The notes: generated by a model from the sequence alone, not told the origin. Counted from the first letter of the stretch, positions 1 through 9,014 are shown. The stretch is DNA of 64,000 nt from Streptomyces sp. H27-H1 (GCF_026627445.1 NZ_JAPNLJ010000004.1:124001-188000), one strand, 5' to 3'. Program-made: numbers and translations.

Positions 1-129
1 CCGGCGATCTCCGACGCCGACCTGGAGCAGCTGGCGCTGGGCGACGAGGCGGTCGTCGCGGCGCTGGGCGGGGCGGAGATTCGCAAGGTGATCGTGCGCG
101 CGCCGAAGCTGGTGAACATCGTCGTCTGA
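1..129 (+). CDS. leuS: Leucyl-tRNA synthetase, C-terminal end (partial)
   Basis: The window opens inside a gene whose last 42 codons end in KLVNIVV before a TGA stop. The segment KVIVRAPKLVNIVV is the characteristic tail of bacterial leucyl-tRNA synthetase, the class I enzyme that charges tRNA-Leu in the cytoplasm. Only the extreme C-terminal domain is present, so no catalytic motif (HIGH, KMSKS) can be checked. The identification rests on this tail and on synteny, because leuS lies upstream of degV-comEA-comEC in Streptomyces. The TGA stop is also the first three bases of a 13-nt tandem repeat. Confidence 0.8.
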   Translation, partial: PAISDADLEQLALGDEAVVAALGGAEIRKVIVRAPKLVNIVV

Positions 130-204
130 CGGGTCGGCCTGACGGGTCGGCCTGACCGGTTGGTCTGACCGGTTGGTCTGACGGGCCGTTTCGACGGGTC
201 GGTC
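127..204. repeat. 13-nt tandem repeat starting on the leuS stop codon
   Basis: There are six consecutive 13-nt units of the form TGACgGGTCGGcC. The first begins at the leuS stop codon, the third and fourth carry CCGGTTGG variants, and the fifth and sixth are degenerate. The repeat fills most of the spacer before the next gene. It probably reflects slippage rather than a protein-binding array, but the exact 13-nt phase is clear. Confidence 0.75.
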
Positions 205-316
205 TGACGATCTAGGGGTAATCCCGTACGGGCAGGTTGGGGGTTCGATTGGAACCCGCGGCCTGCCCGTGGCGTTTACGGTGGAAGAGACCTAAACGGC
301 TGGGGAAGGGAACCTC

Positions 317-991
317 ATGGAGGCGGCTTTTATCATCGTGGCCGTGGTGCTGCTGCTGGTTGCCCTTCTGGGGCTCGGGGCCTATGTGGCGACGAAGGCG
401 GTCAAGGCCGCGGCGCGCGGCGTGGACAGGACCATCACCCAGGCCCGCCGCACCGTGGAGGACACCACCTTGAAGGCACGCAGCTTCGGCCAGGTCGGTG
501 TCTCGGGCGCGCTGGCCCAGTTGAGGCTGGACCTGCGGGCGTCGATGCGGGCGACGCAGCAGGCGCTGTACCAGGGGGTCCAGGCGGACGCCTCGCTGAA
601 GGAGTCGATCGGGCTGTTCGAGCGGCTGAGCCAGCACGGACACGAACTGGACGACGAACTGAAGCGCCTGGAGGCGGAGCCGGACCGCAAGCGCACCGCG
701 GACAGCCTGCCCGAGCTGCGGGAGCGAACGGCGCAGATCAAGCAGGCGGCGGACTCGCTGCGCTGGGCGGCGCGCGACCGCGCGCGGCGCTTCGCGTCGG
801 ACGACCTGTCGGATCTGTCGGCCCAGATCGAGGTCGAGTCGGGCGCGCTGCGGGACTGGTCCCGCGCATCGGTCGACGACCTCCCCCACCCGGCCCCTAC
901 GTGGACCACCCCGCAGCCGGCCCTCACGGAGCCCGCTCCGGCACCCCAGTACCCGTGGCAGAAGACCCGGCGTCCGGAAGCCACGACCTGA
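317..991 (+). CDS. Membrane-anchored hypothetical protein
   Basis: This 224-residue protein is of unknown function. Residues about 4-25 form one hydrophobic segment (FIIVAVVLLLVALLGLGAYV). A short basic linker follows, then a long charged, probably helical or coiled-coil cytoplasmic region rich in Gln, Arg, Glu and Leu, and a Pro/Thr-rich tail of about 35 residues. This looks like an N-terminally anchored scaffold. The ATG is preceded by a purine-rich GGGAAGGGAA at a suitable distance. It lies between leuS and degV and appears to be conserved context in streptomycetes. No catalytic motif is visible and no function is proposed. Confidence 0.75.
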   Translation: MEAAFIIVAVVLLLVALLGLGAYVATKAVKAAARGVDRTITQARRTVEDTTLKARSFGQVGVSGALAQLRLDLRASMRATQQALYQGVQADASLKESIGLFERLSQHGHELDDELKRLEAEPDRKRTADSLPELRERTAQIKQAADSLRWAARDRARRFASDDLSDLSAQIEVESGALRDWSRASVDDLPHPAPTWTTPQPALTEPAPAPQYPWQKTRRPEATT

Positions 992-1037
992 CCCGGGCCT
1001 TGGCAGAACCCGGCCGCCCGGCGCCCGGGGCCGCGTT

Positions 1038-1059
1038 TCAGCCCGTCCGGCGCTTGAGG
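1038..1059 (-). repeat. Dispersed Streptomyces-type intergenic repeat, copy 1
   Basis: On the minus strand this reads CCTCAAGCGCCGGACGGGCT, the same word found at 8226-8247, 8280-8299, 14311-14332 and 14340-14360. All copies lie outside genes. Here it sits in the 233-bp spacer between the membrane protein and degV. Words of this type are scattered through streptomycete genomes. Its function is unknown to me. Confidence 0.75.
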
Positions 1060-1224
1060 GCCGGGTCCGGGCAGGTCCGGGGGGACGGTGGAACCGGAGG
1101 TCCCCGAGGACGGAGTCGGGGGGAGGGACGGGGCCTGCTGGCAGGGCCGCCCCGCGGGGGCCGCTCGCGACCGGCGGAGGCCCCGGGCTGCCGGAACACC
1201 TCCGCTGCCGGTAACCTCCGCCTC

Positions 1225-2070
1225 ATGTCCCGCCATGTCGCGATCGTCACGGATTCCACGGCCTACCTGCCCCAACCGGCCATGGCGCGGCACGGAATCA
1301 CCTCCGTCCCGCTGACCGTGGTCCTCGGCGACGAAGCCCTGGAGGAGGGCACCGAGATCTCGGCCAGGAGCCTCGCCCTGGCCCTGCAGAAGCGCCGCTC
1401 CGTCACCACGTCCCGCCCCAGCCCCGAGGACTTCTCCCGGGCCTACCGGGAGGCCGTGGAGGCCGGCGCCACCGGCATCGTCAGCCTGCACCTGTCCGCC
1501 GAGTTCTCCGGCACCTACGACGCCGCCGTACTCGCCGCGAAGACCGCCCCGGTGCCCGTTCGCGTCGTCGACACCGGCATGGTCGCCATGGCCCTCGGTT
1601 TCTGCGCCCTGGCCGCGGCGGAGGTGGCCGAGGCCGGGGGCTCCCTCGACGAAGCCGTCGCCGCCGCCGAGAAACGGGCCGCCGGAATGTCCGCGTACTT
1701 CTACGTCGACACCCTCGACTACCTGCGCCGTGGCGGCCGCATCGGGGCCGCACAGGCACTCCTCGGCTCGGCGCTGGCGGTCAAACCGCTGCTGACGCTC
1801 GAGGGCGGTCGGATCGAGATGCTGGAGAAGGTGCGCACGGCCTCCAAGGCCATAGCCCGCCTCGAGGAGCTGGCCGTCGAGCGGGCCGGATCCGGCGCCG
1901 TCGACGTGGCCGTGCACCACCTCGCGGCCCCGGAACGCGCGGACAAGCTGGCGAAGCGGCTCCGCGAGCGGATCCCGGGGCTGGTCGAGCTGCACGTCAG
2001 CGAGGTCGGCGCGGTGATCGGCGCACACACCGGGCCTGGGTTGCTGGCGGCGGTCGTGTCCCCGCGCTGA
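1225..2070 (+). CDS. DegV family fatty-acid-binding protein
   Basis: This 281-residue protein is of the DegV fold. DegV proteins bind a fatty acid between two alpha/beta domains; the family includes the FakB subunits of fatty-acid kinase. Visible hallmarks are the N-terminal VTDSTAYLP (DS[TS]ADL-type motif), the TSRPSPEDF segment, the middle HLSAEFSGTYDAA and DTGMVAMALGF motifs, YVDTLDYLRRGGRIG, and the C-terminal VIGAHTGPG that contacts the ligand carboxylate. No FakA kinase is seen nearby. The ATG was chosen because it begins the conserved domain and a TAACCT hexamer lies 7 nt upstream, so the transcript may be leaderless. An upstream in-frame extension looks non-coding. Confidence 0.9.
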   Translation: MSRHVAIVTDSTAYLPQPAMARHGITSVPLTVVLGDEALEEGTEISARSLALALQKRRSVTTSRPSPEDFSRAYREAVEAGATGIVSLHLSAEFSGTYDAAVLAAKTAPVPVRVVDTGMVAMALGFCALAAAEVAEAGGSLDEAVAAAEKRAAGMSAYFYVDTLDYLRRGGRIGAAQALLGSALAVKPLLTLEGGRIEMLEKVRTASKAIARLEELAVERAGSGAVDVAVHHLAAPERADKLAKRLRERIPGLVELHVSEVGAVIGAHTGPGLLAAVVSPR

Positions 2071-2168
2071 TCACCGGATCGGGTGAGGGAGATATCCACA
2101 ACGGTCCCGCCATCCACCGGAATTGAAGCTTCCGAACGCGTGTCCCGGCCCGGCCCTACCGTCGTGCC

Positions 2169-3158
2169 ATGACTCTCCGTACACGCACCTCAGGCCCCGC
2201 CGGCGCGAGCAGCGGCCCAGGCCGTCCCCGCCTCTCCGACAACCGTCTCCGGCACCGCCGTGGACAGCGCCCCGTCCGTCCCGATCCCGCGGCGGTGCGG
2301 CGCAGGGCCGAGGCGCTGCTCGGAGCGAGCCGCCCACCGGGGGATCCGCCGCCGGGTGGTGCCATCCCGGGCGGGGCCACCCTGGCCGGGGCGGTGCCGC
2401 TGGGCTCCGGCTCCGTGGGGGCGGTGCTCACGCCCGAGGCGGAGTTCCGGGCCGAGGCTCCCGCGCGGGCCGAGGAGGAGGCTCCGCCCGAGGTCGGGGC
2501 GGCGCCCGGCGGGGTCTTGCGGCGGCTCGCGGTACGGGAGCGGCTGCCCTTGTGGCTGCAGGCCCGCTGTGGCGTGGAGCCGCGTACGGTGGTCGCCGTC
2601 TCGGTGGTGCTGGTCGTCGCGGTGGGGTTCGCCGCACAGCAGTACCGCTCGACCCGGCCGAGGCCGGTGAACGCACCGGCCGTGGTGGCGCCCGCGGCGG
2701 CCGACGTCCTGCCGGTACCGACCGCGGCGCGTGCGAGCACCGGCGCCGGCCCGATCCTGGTGGACGTGAGCGGCAAGGTCCGTGACCCGGGAGTGCGCAA
2801 GCTGCCTCCCGGCTCACGTGTGGAGGACGCCTTGGCCGCCGCCGGAGGAGTGCGGCCCGGGACCGACACCACCGGGCTGAACCGGGCCCGGGTCCTGATG
2901 GACGGCGAGCAGGTGCTGGTGGGCGCTCCGGCGCCGCCGCCGACGGGCGGGGCAGGCCCCGCCCCCGGGCCGCTGAGCCTCGGCACCGCCACGGCCGAGC
3001 AACTGGACGGCCTGCCGGGGGTCGGCCCCGTCCTCGCGCAGCACATCGTGGACTTCCGCACGGCGCGCGGGGGCTTCCGCTCCGTGGAGGACCTCCGGCA
3101 GGTCACCGGGATCGGTGAGCGGCGGTTCGCCGACCTGCGCGAACTGGTGCGGCCATGA
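2169..3158 (+). CDS. comEA: ComEA-like helix-hairpin-helix DNA-binding protein
   Basis: This 329-residue membrane-bound DNA receptor of the competence type has a long Pro/Ala-rich, presumably cytoplasmic N-terminus of about 140 residues. One transmembrane helix follows (VVAVSVVLVVAVGFAA), then a SLBB-type domain (LVDVSGKVRDPGV) and a C-terminal helix-hairpin-helix pair (LPGVGPVLAQHIVDF and VTGIGERRFADL). In competent bacteria ComEA binds double-stranded DNA outside the membrane and hands it to ComEC. Streptomycetes are not classically competent, so the role here is inferred from the family only. The stop overlaps the comEC ATG (ATGA), which implies translational coupling. A TACCGT hexamer ends 6 nt before the ATG. 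Confidence 0.9.
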   Translation: MTLRTRTSGPAGASSGPGRPRLSDNRLRHRRGQRPVRPDPAAVRRRAEALLGASRPPGDPPPGGAIPGGATLAGAVPLGSGSVGAVLTPEAEFRAEAPARAEEEAPPEVGAAPGGVLRRLAVRERLPLWLQARCGVEPRTVVAVSVVLVVAVGFAAQQYRSTRPRPVNAPAVVAPAAADVLPVPTAARASTGAGPILVDVSGKVRDPGVRKLPPGSRVEDALAAAGGVRPGTDTTGLNRARVLMDGEQVLVGAPAPPPTGGAGPAPGPLSLGTATAEQLDGLPGVGPVLAQHIVDFRTARGGFRSVEDLRQVTGIGERRFADLRELVRP

Positions 3159-5789
3159 GCCGGGTCGGGGGAGCGGGGGCGGGTCCGCCGGGGCGGGGTC
3201 CGACTGAGCCGGGTCCGGCTGAGCGGGATTCGTCGGAGGCGGGTCCGACCGGGCGGGGTGCGACCGGACGGGGTGCGGCTGAGCGGGGTCCGGCTGCGGG
3301 AGGTTCGTCTGAGCAGGGGCCGGTCGGTCGGGGGCCGGTGGATGCGGGGCCGGCGGATCTGCGGTTGGTGGTGCCGGCTTCGGCCGCCTGGGTGGCGGCC
3401 GCCGGCGCCCTCGACGTACCCGTCGGCCGGAGCGCCGCGGTGGCGGGGCTGGGGGTGGGCGTGGCCGGGCTGTTGATGCTGGCCGGCCGGCGACGCTCCA
3501 CACCGTTGCGGAGGGCTGGGACAGCCGTGGCGGCGGCCCTGCTGTGCGCGGCCGCCGGGGCCGGGGTGGCAGGGCTCCAGCGGGCCGAGGCGCGGGCCGG
3601 GCCGGTCCCGGAACTGGCCCGGGACCATGCCCGGGTGCTGGCGGACCTCACTGTCGGTTCCGACCCGCGGACGGCCCGGACCGGCAGCGGGCCGCCGGTG
3701 GTGGTGCTCGACGCGGTGGTGACCGTGGTGACCGGGCCCGACGGCGCCCGGACCCGGGTGTCGACCCCGGTACGGGTGCTGGCGGGGCATCCGGGGTGGG
3801 CCCGGTTGCAGCCCTCGATGCGGGTCGAGGTGGCGGCCCGGCTGGCCCCGGCGCGGGGCGGGGAGCGAGCCGTCGCGCTGCTCCGTCCGGCCGGGGACGC
3901 CCCGCCACGGGTGACCGGCGGCCCGGACGCCGCGCAGCGGATCGCCGGGCGGCTGCGGGCCGGGCTGCGCGAGGTCACCGACGGGCTGGCCCCGGACGCC
4001 AGGGCCCTGCTGCCAGGGCTGGTGGTCGGGGACACCTCCCGCGTGGGGCCCGATCTGCACGAGGCGTTCCGCGCCACGGATCTGCTGCACCTGCTGGCCG
4101 TCTCCGGCTCCAACCTGACCGTGGTGCTCTTCCTGCTCATCGGCGCCCCGGCCCGCGCGCAGCGGGCCGAGCGGGGCGGTCTGGCGCCGCGCCTGGGGCT
4201 CTCCTTGCGGGCGACCGCCCTGTGCGGGGTCGCGCTGATCCTGGCCTTCGTGGTGGTGTGCCGGCCGGAGCCCAGCGTGCTGCGGGCGGCGGCCTGCGGA
4301 TCGGTCGCCTTGCTGGCCATCGCCACCGGGCGGCGCAGATCCCTGATCCCGGCACTGGCCGCCTCCGTCCTGCTGCTGGTGCTCTACGACCCCTGGCTGG
4401 CCCGGAGCTACGGCTTCCTCCTCTCCGTCCTGGCCACCGGAGCCCTGCTGACGCTGGCTCCGCGCTGGAGCGAGGGCCTGCAGCGGCGTGGGATGCGGCC
4501 CCGCGTGGCCGACGCGCTGGCCGCCGCGGCGGCGGCCCAGGCGGTGTGCGCGCCGGTCGTCGCGGTCCTGTCGGCCCGGGTGAGCCTGGTGGCGGTGCCC
4601 TGCAACCTGCTGGCCGAGCTGGCGGCGGGACCCGCGACGGTCCTCGGGTTCGCCGCGCTGGCGGCAGCCCCGCTGTGCCGGCCGGTGGCCGAGCTGCTCG
4701 CCTGGTGCGCGGGAGTGCCCGCCGGGTGGATCGCCGCCGTGGCCCGGGGTGGGGCGAGGCTGCCCGGGGCGGAGCTGGGCTGGCCCGGCGGGGTGGGCGG
4801 AGGGCTGCTGCTCGCCGCGGCCACCTTGGCGGCGGTGCTGCTCGGCAGACGGCTCGGCCGCGGGCGATGGCTCGCCTCCGCCCTGGCCGTGGTGCTGCTC
4901 CTCGCCGTCCTGAGGCCGCCGCTGGTCACTCGTACGGTCAAGGGCTGGCCGCCACCCGACTGGATCTACGCCCAGTGCGCCGTCGGCCAGGGGGACGCCG
5001 CCGTACTCGCGGTAGGCCCGGGTACGGCCGTGGTGGTGGACGCCGGCCCCGAGCCGGGACCGGTGGACACGTGCCTGAGGGAACTGGGGGTGAACCGGGT
5101 GCCGTTGATCCTGCTGACTCACTTCCACGCCGACCACGTGGGCGGGTTGGCAGGGGTGTTGAGGGGCCGATCGGCGGGTGTGGTGCAAGTCACCCGCTTC
5201 GAAGAGCCGCCGGGGCAGGCGGAGTTCGTAAGGCGGACGGCGGCGGCCGCCGGAGTGGCCGTCGTCCACGCCGTGGAGGGGGAGAGGCGCCGCGCCGGTC
5301 CGCTGGAGTGGCAGGTGCTGTGGCCGCCGCTCGATGCCGCTCCCCCCGAGGGCCCCAACGATGCGAGCGTGGCCCTGCTGGTGCGCGGCGCGGGACTGAC
5401 CCTGCTCCTGCTGGGCGACCTCGAACCGGCCTCCCAGCAGGCCTTGCTGAGGAGCCATCCGGAGCTGGGGCCGGTCGATGTCCTCAAGGTCGCCCACCAC
5501 GGCAGCGCCCATCAGGATCCAGGCCTGTACGAGCGGATCCGGCCGCGCCTCGCGATCGTCCCGGTGGGCGCCGGGAACAGATACGGGCACCCCGCGGCGG
5601 GTACGCTCGCGCGGCTGCGGGAGCTGGGTGCGGCCGTGCTGCGCACGGACGAGGACGGTTCTGTCGCCGTCACCGGCAGCGGCCCGCGGCTGCGCGCGTT
5701 CCCGGCCATCCGGCGGCGCGTGCGCCGCCGGGCCCGGCACGGGCATACCAGGCGCGACCGCTCCGTTTGCCCACAACCCGACAGCGTGA
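3155..5789 (+). CDS. comEC: ComEC/Rec2 family DNA-uptake channel (3' end anomalous)
   Basis: This is a polytopic membrane protein. A low-complexity Gly/Pro/Arg/Ser N-terminus of about 65 residues precedes transmembrane segments. The competence domain follows (LLAVSGSNLTVVLFLL), and then a metallo-beta-lactamase domain with LTHFHADHVGGL and VLKVAHHGSAH, which in ComEC is thought to degrade the non-transforming strand. The ATG overlaps comEA. Conserved sequence ends near VAVTGSGPRLRAFPA at about 5710. In the reading frame used, no stop occurs until 8053, the end of holA. A one-base shift near the GC palindrome at 5712-5729 would bring in the TGA at 5787-5789, which I use as the provisional end. 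The true end is uncertain. Confidence 0.8.
5712..5729. repeat. Short perfect GC palindrome at comEC 3' end
   Basis: GGCGGCGC and GCGCCGCC flank a 2-nt centre. The site lies exactly where the comEC coding signal fades. A tight GC hairpin like this is prone to sequencing and replication slippage, so it is a natural suspect for the missing comEC stop codon. Confidence 0.6.
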
Positions 5790-5846
5790 TCGAATGCGTT
5801 TTCGCCAGAGCGGTCCAAGTCCACACAGCACGGGGGTGCATAAACC

Positions 5847-6728
5847 ATGTTCAGTCGCAGACGGGGGATGGAGACGGCGGGAAGCGCCAGTCCCCAGACA
5901 TCCGCGACACTGATGCTTCCTCATACGGCGCGGCTGCTCAGCTGCCGGGTTCTCGACACGGTCCACCAGCCCGTCCGGCAGGCCAAGTTCGAGGTGACCG
6001 ACCCGATAGGCCGACGGATCGTCAGCGGGGAGACCGACCCGTACGGCGGGTTCACGGCGGCGGTGCCGGCGGGCGAGTACAGGCTGGCCGTCACGGCCGA
6101 GGGCTACGCGCCCTTCCACGGGGCGACGCTGGTGGGGGATCCGGCGCAGCCCGGCACCGGGGAGATCATCCTGGACCCGGTGGATCCGCCGCTGCTGCCG
6201 CAGCCGGGTCACTGGGAGCTCGACCGGGCACACTCGTCGATCGGGTTCTCGGCCCGGCACATCGGCTTCGCCCGGATCAACGGCCGGTTCAACACCTTCG
6301 CCGGTGCGGTGCGGATAGCCGAGCGCATGGAGGACTCCTCCATGCACGTGATCATCGACGCGACGAGCATCGACACGGGGCTGCGGATGCGGGACGACCA
6401 CCTGCGCTCCGCGGACTTCCTGGACGCGGCCCGCCACCCGACGGTGGAGTTCTACAGCGAGCGGTTCATCCACCGCAGCGGCAGCCGCTGGTCCGTGGCG
6501 GGCGCTCTCACCCTCCACGGGGTCAGCCGGTCCGTCACCCTGGACACCCAGTACCTGGGCCTGGGCACGGGCCTGGAGGGCGAACCGAGGGCGGCCTGCC
6601 GGGCGACGGCCGAACTGAACCGCGAGGACTTCACGCTGAACTGGCAGTCGATGCTGGCGCACGGGATCGCGGCGATCGGTTCGAACGTGGAAGTGGCCCT
6701 GGACATGCAGGTCGTGCACAAGACCTGA
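5847..6728 (+). CDS. YceI family protein with N-terminal carboxypeptidase-regulatory-like domain
   Basis: This 293-residue protein has two domains. Residues about 25-110 resemble a carboxypeptidase regulatory-like / CNA-B type beta-sandwich (GRRIVSGETDPYGGFTAAVP, VPAGEYRLAVTAEGYAPF). Residues about 120-290 are a YceI lipocalin-like barrel, with WELDRAHSSIGFSARHIGFA, HLRSADFLDAARHPTVEF and GVSRSVTLD. YceI proteins bind isoprenoid or amphiphilic ligands, and secreted members exist. No signal peptide is seen here, so a cytoplasmic location is likely. A GGGGG tract precedes the ATG at about 10 nt. It lies inside the continuous comEC-to-holA frame but is read in a different frame, and its own coding signal is strong. 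Confidence 0.85.
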   Translation: MFSRRRGMETAGSASPQTSATLMLPHTARLLSCRVLDTVHQPVRQAKFEVTDPIGRRIVSGETDPYGGFTAAVPAGEYRLAVTAEGYAPFHGATLVGDPAQPGTGEIILDPVDPPLLPQPGHWELDRAHSSIGFSARHIGFARINGRFNTFAGAVRIAERMEDSSMHVIIDATSIDTGLRMRDDHLRSADFLDAARHPTVEFYSERFIHRSGSRWSVAGALTLHGVSRSVTLDTQYLGLGTGLEGEPRAACRATAELNREDFTLNWQSMLAHGIAAIGSNVEVALDMQVVHKT

Positions 6729-6743
6729 CCCGGGGGCCGACGA

Positions 6744-6986
6744 CTACGGGGCTTCGAGCCAGCCGTCGTAGTCGGCGGCGAGCTCGTCCAGCGCCGTGGC
6801 GTCCAGCCGGTCGTTCGGGTCCTCGAGGACCACCAGCCACTGGGCGTCCTCGGCGTCGTCCTCGCCGGCGAGGGCGTCGCGGACCAGCTGTGGTTCCTCC
6901 GGGAGGCCGAAGCGGTCGACCACCTCCCGCGCCACCTCCTCGGCGGTGTCGCGGTCGGGCAGGACCAGTACATGTCGCACGTTCAC
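6744..6986 (-). CDS. Small acidic protein, possible RraB-like
   Basis: This 80-residue acidic protein (LVLPDRDTAEEVAREVVDRF ... ALDELAADYDGWLEAP) is encoded opposite its neighbours, just 15 nt after the YceI gene. The C-terminal YDGW ending and the alternating alpha/beta pattern are reminiscent of the RraB (ribonuclease E regulator) fold, but the similarity I can see is limited to that region. It appears to be a conserved streptomycete small protein in the comEC-holA interval. Function is unproven. Confidence 0.7.
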   Translation of the reverse strand: MNVRHVLVLPDRDTAEEVAREVVDRFGLPEEPQLVRDALAGEDDAEDAQWLVVLEDPNDRLDATALDELAADYDGWLEAP

Positions 6987-7060
6987 CCGGACATTCTCGG
7001 GTACGGGGGAGGGGGCCGGGGCGCGAGGGTCTGTCAGTGCGGCGTGGGATGCTGGAGGCG

Positions 7061-8053
7061 ATGGCCACCAGGAAGAATTCCACCGACGATCTGCTCGCCC
7101 CGATCACCCTCGCGGTGGGGCAGGAGGACCTGCTTCTCGACCGCGCCGTGCGGGAGATCGTGATGGCGGCGCGGGCCGCCGACGTCGACACGGACGTGCG
7201 TGACCTCGCCTCCGAACAGCTCCAGCCCGGCACACTGGCCGAGTTGACCAGCCCCTCGCTGTTCTCGGAGCGCAAGGTACTGGTCGTACGCAACGCGCAG
7301 GACCTCTCGGCCGACACGGTCAAAGAGGTCAAGGCGTACCTCGAGGCACCGTTCGAGGAGATCGCCCTGGTCCTGCTGCACGCGGGCGGGGTCAAGGGCA
7401 AGGGCCTGCTGGACGCCGCGCGCAAGGCGGGCGCCCGCGAGATCGCCTGCCCGAAGATGACGAAGCCGGCGGACCGGCTGGCGTTCGTACGGGGAGAGTT
7501 CCGGACGCTGGGCCGTTCCGCCACGCCCGAGGCCTGCCAGACGCTGGTCGACGCGATCGGCAGCGACCTGCGGGAGCTGGCGAGTGCGGCGGCGCAGCTG
7601 TGCGCGGACGTCGAGGGCACGATCGACGAGGCCGTGGTCGGCCGCTACTACACCGGCCGGGCCGAGGCTTCGAGTTTCACCGTCGCCGACCGGGCGGTCG
7701 AGGGGCGGGCCGCGGAGGCCCTGGAGGCCCTGCGCTGGTCCCTGTCCACCGGGGTGGCCCCGGTCCTGATCACCAGCGCGCTGGCCCAGGCGGTACGGGC
7801 GATCGGGAAGCTGGCCTCCGCCCCGCGGGGGGCGCGTCCCGGGGACCTCGCGCGTGACCTCGGCATGCCCCCGTGGAAGATCGACCGGGTCCGGCAGCAG
7901 ATGCGCGGGTGGTCGGCGGATGGTGTCGCCGACGCGTTGCGGGCGGTGGCCGAGGCCGATGCGGGGGTCAAGGGCGGGGGGGACGATCCGGAGTACGCGT
8001 TGGAGAAGGCGGTCGTCGCGATCGCCCGGGCCGCGCGGACCCGGAAGGGCTAG
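7061..8053 (+). CDS. holA: DNA polymerase III subunit delta
   Basis: This 330-residue delta subunit of the clamp loader opens the sliding clamp during replication. It begins with the family pattern APITLAVGQEDLLLDRAV, followed by LTSPSLFSERKVLVVRNAQD and the helical collar region near the end (EALRWSLSTGVAPVLITSAL, DLGMPPWKIDRVRQQMRGW). Delta lacks a functional ATPase P-loop, as here. The ATG was chosen from the conserved N-terminus; GGATGCT sits 7 nt upstream and could serve as a -10 for a leaderless mRNA. The frame is open upstream all the way back to comEC without a stop, which is discussed as a finding. Confidence 0.93.
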   Translation: MATRKNSTDDLLAPITLAVGQEDLLLDRAVREIVMAARAADVDTDVRDLASEQLQPGTLAELTSPSLFSERKVLVVRNAQDLSADTVKEVKAYLEAPFEEIALVLLHAGGVKGKGLLDAARKAGAREIACPKMTKPADRLAFVRGEFRTLGRSATPEACQTLVDAIGSDLRELASAAAQLCADVEGTIDEAVVGRYYTGRAEASSFTVADRAVEGRAAEALEALRWSLSTGVAPVLITSALAQAVRAIGKLASAPRGARPGDLARDLGMPPWKIDRVRQQMRGWSADGVADALRAVAEADAGVKGGGDDPEYALEKAVVAIARAARTRKG

Positions 8054-8225
8054 GGCCCGGTCCTGGCCCCCCGGCCCTGCCTTGGCCCTGGCCCTGCTCT
8101 CCCGGCCCTGGCCTGGTGTCCGTCCGTGAGGGGGCGGCCGGCAGCGGGGTGCGGGTGGTGGGCCCTGCGGGGCGGAGCCCCCTCCCCGCCCTTCCACCGT
8201 TCCCAGGGCCCGGCCCTGACCCGGT

Positions 8226-8299
8226 CCTCAAGCGCCGGACGGGCTGAAGAGACCCTGGGGCTCCGCCCCAGAGCCTGGTCCTCAAGCGCCGGACGGCTG
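8226..8299 (+). repeat. Dispersed intergenic repeat, copies 2 and 3
   Basis: Two copies of CCTCAAGCGCCGGACGG(G)CTG occur at 8226-8247 and 8280-8299. A small hairpin lies between them (TGGGGC TCC GCCCCA, 8254-8268). They lie in the 469-bp gene-free stretch between holA and rpsT, which otherwise holds GC-rich low-complexity sequence and the hairpins listed next. Confidence 0.75.
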
Positions 8300-8356
8300 G
8301 GTTGGCTGGGGTGGTCCCCGGACCGGGTCCACACGGGTGGGCCTCGGGGGCAAGGC

Positions 8357-8403
8357 GAAGGCCCCGGTTGCCGCCCTGGGGAAGGGTGGCGGCCGGGGCC
8401 TTC
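8357..8403 (+). terminator. GC-rich hairpin downstream of holA
   Basis: GAAGGCCCCGG (8357-8367) pairs with CCGGGGCCTTC (8393-8403), and the inner arms TGCCGCCCT and AGGGTGGC extend the stem. A short T-rich tract follows on the plus strand (CAATTCTTT). This is a plausible terminator for holA read-through, and possibly also for rpsT from the other side. Confidence 0.6.
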
Positions 8404-8418
8404 GGTCAATTCTTTGGG

Positions 8419-8457
8419 TGCGCCGCACGCGCGTGGCGAACGCTTCGTGTGCGGCGC
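8419..8457. terminator. Hairpin between holA and rpsT
   Basis: TGCGCCGCAC and GTGCGGCGC form a 9-bp stem around a 20-nt loop, about 65 nt beyond the rpsT stop. It may terminate rpsT transcription on the minus strand. No T-tract is obvious. Confidence 0.4.
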
Positions 8458-8522
8458 GGGGTGCCGGTCGGGAGCGGGAGAGAGGGCCCGCTGGATCCTT
8501 GCCCGGCGATCACATCAGGGGC

Positions 8523-8789
8523 TCAGCCCTGAAGGGAGGCAACCTTGATCGCCAGCGCCGACTTCTTGTTGGCGGCGGCGTTCTTGTGGATGACACCCTT
8601 CGAGACGGCCTTGTCGAGCGCGCGGGAAGCGTCGCGGGAAGCCACGGTGGCCTTCTCGACGTCACCGGCGACAACGGCCTCGCGGGCCTTGCGGATCGCG
8701 GTCTTGAGCGAGGACTTGACGGCCTTGTTGCGCAGGCGCGCCTTCTCGTTCGTCTTGTTGCGCTTGACCTGGGACTTGATGTTCGCCAC
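8523..8789 (-). CDS. rpsT: 30S ribosomal protein S20
   Basis: This 88-residue basic protein begins [20 protein letters not shown] and is recognisable throughout as S20, which binds 16S rRNA early in 30S assembly. It starts at GTG, preceded at 7 nt by an AAAGG Shine-Dalgarno, and is transcribed divergently from lepA, the usual arrangement in actinobacteria. The divergent spacer is 225 bp and should hold both promoters; I could not place either with certainty. Confidence 0.97.
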   Translation of the reverse strand: MANIKSQVKRNKTNEKARLRNKAVKSSLKTAIRKAREAVVAGDVEKATVASRDASRALDKAVSKGVIHKNAAANKKSALAIKVASLQG

Positions 8790-9014
8790 GAAAGAGCCTT
8801 TGCAGGTTCAGAGATTTGATCTTCGGATTGCGTCCCGTAGAGCTAGATGGGCACACGAGACACAGCTGCTCAGGCTACCAGCTGCCGTCCGACCGGCCCA
8901 AACCGAGCGCACTCCCCGGTTCATGGGACGATGGGAGTCTGCGTACAGATCCGACTTCGCGCAGACCGACGCCCACACTTCGTTCCGACTGCGACCCGAG
9001 AATCAGGACACTGC

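Noticed and set aside
2156-5848. Open frame of 1230 codons on the minus strand opposite comEA-comEC
   Set aside because: It mirrors the strong third-position GC of comEA/comEC, is rich in Arg, Pro, Gly and His, and has no recognisable domain.
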